DNA from: Anaerolineae bacterium | GTDB lineage: Bacteria > Chloroflexota > Anaerolineae > JAADDB01 | Reading direction: 5' to 3' | NCBI GenBank assembly: GCA_015486895.1 | Contig: WFQT01000390.1 | Span: forward strand, 1 to 9,785 | Length of the DNA: 9,785 nt | Shown here: positions 6,877 to 9,785 of the stretch, one piece after another | Layout: every line of letters starts with the position of its first letter | Position numbering within the stretch: position 1 is the first letter of the stretch | Program-made: the position numbers and the translations under genes | The notes under the pieces: generated by a model | Seen by the model: only the letters and a program-made list of their open reading frames with translations | Database searches by the model: none | What the model was told of the DNA's origin: nothing

Positions 6877-8845
6877 GGGAGCTGGCGGACTGAACGAAGA
6901 CCAGCGCAATCGTTTGCTCCAGATGGTGATCGGAGTGCGACGTCTGCTGGAGGCGGACATCAGCCGACGTCTGGAGAGCGAATATGGCATCCACGAGGAC
7001 GGCACCGTGGAGGAGGAGGACGCGTTGCCGAATCTGGATGCAGCAGGACTCGCTCTGCGCCATGAGGAAATCGCTTACCTCAACCACCTGAAAGCCCAGG
7101 GCCGCACGGCGGAAGCGGCCGTACACGCGCTCATCCTGGAGCTTGCGTTCACGTGGCTCAATCGTCTCGCTGCACTGCGCATGTTGGAGGAACGAGGTGT
7201 GTTTCGCGAGTCCATTCGCCGTGGACTGGAATCCCAAGGATTCCGCTTCTTCGCAGCCCAGGACGATGTGGCATACCACCTCTATCAAAGCAACCGCAAT
7301 GATGAGGCATACGTTCGTTACATCCAGCATCTCTGTGAGCAAATGAACCACCGTGTGCATGTCCTTTTCGACATGGATGGTATCGCTGGTCATTTGCTGC
7401 CTTCTCCTCTTGCTTTGCTGGAAGTGGTCGCGGCGTTGAACGATCCTGACTTGGCCGATGTTTGGAGACACGATGAGACCTTGGGTTGGATCTATCAGTA
7501 CTTCACGCCCCGGGAACTGCGGAAACAGGCCCGCAAAGAGAGCGCTGCTCCCCGCAATCAAGAGGAGCTGGCTTTCCTCAACCAGTTCTACACCCCGCGC
7601 TACGTTGTGGAATTCCTAACCGACAACGCTTTGGCTGCGCAATGGACTGCCATGCGCGGCGGCAAGACTGCACTCCTCGAACAATGCAGAATGCTTATCC
7701 GTTCTCGGGAAGGTTGGCCCGAAGTATCTCCTGTGCAAGACCCACGGGATTTCACGGTACTGGACCCAGCTTGCGGTTCCGGCCATTTTCTTCTTTACGC
7801 GTTTGATCTGTTCGTGACTATTTACCATGAAGCGTACGAAGATCCAGACCTGGGAGCGTCATTGCGGGAAGAGTTTCCTGACCCGGAAGCGTTCCGCCGC
7901 CAAGTGCCGCGCCTGATTCTGGAGGAAAACCTTTACGGCGTAGATATCGACGTGCGCGCCGTGCAGATCGCAGCTTTGGCCCTTTATCTGCGGGCTCAGC
8001 GTGCCTGGCAGGAGATGGATATCTCTATGACCGAGCGCCCGCTTGTGGAACGGGTGAATATAGCCATTGCGGAACCGCTGCCTGGCGAGGTAAATTTCCT
8101 TAGTGAGTTCGTGCGTGGCCTGCGCTCCAGAGTCGCTTCGGAGGAACAACTAGGCGTTCTGGGAAGTTTAGTGCGGGCGGCGTGGCACGAAATGCAGCAA
8201 ACGGGAGAGCTTGGCTCACTGCTGCGCGTGGAATACGGCATGGAAAACGCGCGCCAGGAAGCTTTGAAACATTGGAAAGTGCCCCTCGTATCCGTGCAAA
8301 TGCGTATTTTCAGCCCCCAGAAAGCGCCCGCACAGCACATACTGGATCTGAGCGAAGCGGCGGATATGGATTTCTGGGAAAACCTGGACATGCTGGTTGA
8401 GGAGGCCTTAGAAGAGTACGCGGCACAGCACAAAAATGGGGATGCACCCTTGCGCCGTATGTTTTCACGGGATGCGGAGCAGGGCTTTGCTTTTATTGCT
8501 CTCATGCGTCGGCGCTACCGCGTGGTGCTCATGAATCCGCCTTTCGGCGACCCTACTCCCGGCTCCAAAGCGTACTTAGCCAAACACTATCCGCGCACCA
8601 AAAACGACCTGTACGCTGCGTTTGTCGAGCGGGGCCTTGAATTGCTTCAGCCTGGCGGGCGCTTGGGTGCCATCACCAGCCGCACCGGGTTCTTCCTGAA
8701 GAGCTTCCAGCGCTGGCGCGAAGAGGTGCTCATGGGCGAAGGACGCCTGGTGGCCCTGGCCGACCTGGGTTACGGCGTGCTGGACACAGCCATGGTGGAA
8801 ACTGCAGCTTATGTGGTGGAGAAACAGGTAGAGGAGAAACCATGA
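6869..8845 (+). CDS. pglX: PglX catalytic half: N6-adenine DNA methyltransferase subunit
   Basis: With the TTG start this protein has 658 residues and contains only the catalytic half of PglX. The N-terminal helical region has NEDQRNRLLQMVIG (9-22) and ELAFTWLNRLAALRM (91-105). It is followed by DETLGWIYQYF (202-212), NQFYTPRYVVEFLTDN (238-253), the S-adenosylmethionine motif I VLDPACGSGHF (297-307), NLYGVDID (354-361) and the catalytic motif IV NPPFG (556-560), which marks an amino-methyltransferase of the Eco57I class acting on adenine. It ends at E-T-A-A-Y-V-V-E-K plus a short tail, just where full-length PglX runs on into the specificity half. The TTG start overlaps the brxC stop, and the stop overlaps the next gene as ATGA, so translation of the three is probably coupled. 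By itself it would need a specificity partner from the gene at 8842, the gene at 1168, or both. A recent frameshift of a normal pglX is the main alternative explanation for the break. Confidence 0.9.
   Translation: MIKGAGGLNEDQRNRLLQMVIGVRRLLEADISRRLESEYGIHEDGTVEEEDALPNLDAAGLALRHEEIAYLNHLKAQGRTAEAAVHALILELAFTWLNRLAALRMLEERGVFRESIRRGLESQGFRFFAAQDDVAYHLYQSNRNDEAYVRYIQHLCEQMNHRVHVLFDMDGIAGHLLPSPLALLEVVAALNDPDLADVWRHDETLGWIYQYFTPRELRKQARKESAAPRNQEELAFLNQFYTPRYVVEFLTDNALAAQWTAMRGGKTALLEQCRMLIRSREGWPEVSPVQDPRDFTVLDPACGSGHFLLYAFDLFVTIYHEAYEDPDLGASLREEFPDPEAFRRQVPRLILEENLYGVDIDVRAVQIAALALYLRAQRAWQEMDISMTERPLVERVNIAIAEPLPGEVNFLSEFVRGLRSRVASEEQLGVLGSLVRAAWHEMQQTGELGSLLRVEYGMENARQEALKHWKVPLVSVQMRIFSPQKAPAQHILDLSEAADMDFWENLDMLVEEALEEYAAQHKNGDAPLRRMFSRDAEQGFAFIALMRRRYRVVLMNPPFGDPTPGSKAYLAKHYPRTKNDLYAAFVERGLELLQPGGRLGAITSRTGFFLKSFQRWREEVLMGEGRLVALADLGYGVLDTAMVETAAYVVEKQVEEKP
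8831..8836 (+). promoter_or_regulatory. Ribosome binding site of the second specificity gene
   Basis: GAGGAG lies five bases before the ATG at 8842, within the last codons of the methyltransferase gene. It supports true translation initiation at the ATGA overlap and not an artefactual break. Confidence 0.65.
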
Positions 8846-9785
8846 CCCTTTTCATTCGCGCCCTTGAAGCGCCGGTCAGGGAAAAAGGTGCTGCTCTGCG
8901 AGCGGCCATTGAAGCTTACAACAGTGGTGGCGGGCGGCTAAACCAGGTCGACTTCTATGAACATGATCCTGCTGAGTTCCGCACTCTGCCCACCACACCT
9001 TTCGCCTATTGGGCCGACGAGGCCATCTTCCGAGCATTCCAGACTTTGCCACCGTTGGACCCGGGCTTTGATAAAGCAGCGAAACTTGTGGAACGCCTCG
9101 ATCCCCAAAGCGGCGCTACCTTTCCTCGGGCGCGTACAGCATTCCGCAACCTGGCCTCTATTCTGCGCCGGGCATGGCGCTTTCTGATCGCCGAAGAGCG
9201 TCGATCTGTCCTGGCCGCGCTCCTGGAGCCGCTCGACAATGCCTTTCCGATTACTAATCCGGATGAGGCTGCCTTAGAGCGTGCTCTGGATGCTGCGGAG
9301 GATGCCCTGAGCAAACGTCGTGCTGCCTTCTATCGCACCTTCGACCGCACTATTCTTCCTATACTCCTGCCCTACCAGACCGCCACGGCCCGCGTGGGCC
9401 TGCAGACATCCGACGACTTCCGCTTCGTGCGGGCCTGGTGGGAAGTGGACCCGGAGACCATCGGCTACAGCTCTGAGGACACCCGCGAAGGCCGCGGCTG
9501 GGTCCACTTCGCTAAGGGCGGTTCTTTCTCTCCTTTCTACGCTGACGTGCATCTGGTGGTGGATTGGTGGGATGATGGGCGGGCACTACGAGACTTCTCC
9601 AATGCCTATATCCGCAATGAAGATTGGTACTTCCGCACCGGGCTGACGTGGCCGCGCCGAACGCAAAAAGGGCTGAGCACAAGGAGTTTGCCGACTGGCT
9701 GTATCTTCGCGGATAAAGGTCCCGCCCTTTTGCCTCTTGCTGACGCGGAAGAAAGCGCTCTTTTGCTATCTGTATTGGTATTGAC
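8842..9785 (+). CDS. PglX C-terminal half, specificity-like subunit (3' end missing)
   Basis: The frame is open from ATG 8842 to the right edge: 314 complete codons with no stop. The start, MTLFIRALEAP, and residues 40-60 (FYEHDPAEF, then FAYWADEAIF) resemble the point in full-length PglX that follows the catalytic domain. Further landmarks are GLQTSDDFRFVRAWWEV (186-202), FAKGG, WYFRTGLTW (262-270) and GCIFADKGPA, which align in order with the protein at 1168 (GLATANNFRF, WWEV, MKGG, YYFREGVTF). No methyltransferase motifs are present, so it should provide DNA recognition for the chain just upstream. Compared with the protein at 1168 it carries about 105 extra residues between the AYW motif and GLQTSDD, rich in Ala, Arg and Leu and probably helical. 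GC falls from ~67% (9361-9480) to ~52% (9661-9780) after the YFRTGLTW motif. If typical, about 300 more residues lie beyond the window. Confidence 0.85.
   Translation, partial: MTLFIRALEAPVREKGAALRAAIEAYNSGGGRLNQVDFYEHDPAEFRTLPTTPFAYWADEAIFRAFQTLPPLDPGFDKAAKLVERLDPQSGATFPRARTAFRNLASILRRAWRFLIAEERRSVLAALLEPLDNAFPITNPDEAALERALDAAEDALSKRRAAFYRTFDRTILPILLPYQTATARVGLQTSDDFRFVRAWWEVDPETIGYSSEDTREGRGWVHFAKGGSFSPFYADVHLVVDWWDDGRALRDFSNAYIRNEDWYFRTGLTWPRRTQKGLSTRSLPTGCIFADKGPALLPLADAEESALLLSVLVL

Noticed and set aside
6830..7561. 243-codon minus-strand frame across the brxC/pglX junction
   Set aside because: It lies antisense to two well-supported genes and shows no known motif.
1..9785. CRISPR arrays, tRNA or rRNA genes, transposases
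   Set aside because: No regularly spaced repeats, cloverleaf-like sequence, rRNA stretches or transposase motifs were seen on either strand.

Overview
The window appears to hold the left part of a BREX-type (PglX/BrxC) phage-defence locus on the + strand, preceded by the end of a separate regulator gene. The assignment rests on a 1254-residue BrxC-like ATPase and an Eco57I-class N6-adenine DNA methyltransferase of the PglX family. The usual partners PglZ, BrxA, BrxB and BrxL or a helicase are not in the window and would have to lie beyond the right edge. The BREX subtype cannot be fixed from this sequence. The host is a bacterium with coding GC of roughly 55-60%. The palindrome-rich intergenic DNA reminds me of Chloroflexota (Anaerolineae-like) genomes, but this is a weak impression and not an identification.

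Layout. Bases 1-759 are the 3' part of a putative regulator with an HATPase_c_4-like domain followed by two winged-helix-like segments. Bases 760-1167 are non-coding, full of small hairpins, and contain a possible promoter or operator region. Four genes then follow in one tight run. They are a stand-alone PglX C-terminal (specificity) half (1168-3093), brxC (3112-6876), a catalytic PglX N-terminal half (6869-8845, TTG start overlapping brxC by 8 bases), and a second PglX C-terminal half (8842 to the right edge, ATGA overlap, incomplete). Gaps are 18 bases or overlaps, and every gene has a good Shine-Dalgarno sequence, so this is very probably one operon.

How they work together. In known BREX systems PglX methylates a non-palindromic host site to mark self DNA, and BrxC is a large AAA+-like ATPase needed for exclusion of unmarked phage DNA. 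The unusual feature here is that PglX, normally one chain of about 1200 residues, is split into a catalytic chain and a separate specificity chain. A second, diverged specificity chain sits first in the operon. This gives one catalytic subunit and two candidate specificity subunits, a layout like the M and S subunits of type I restriction systems. Both specificity genes also show a drop in GC at the same homologous point, just after a Y-F-R-x-G-x-T motif, which suggests that the recognition region has been exchanged by recombination.
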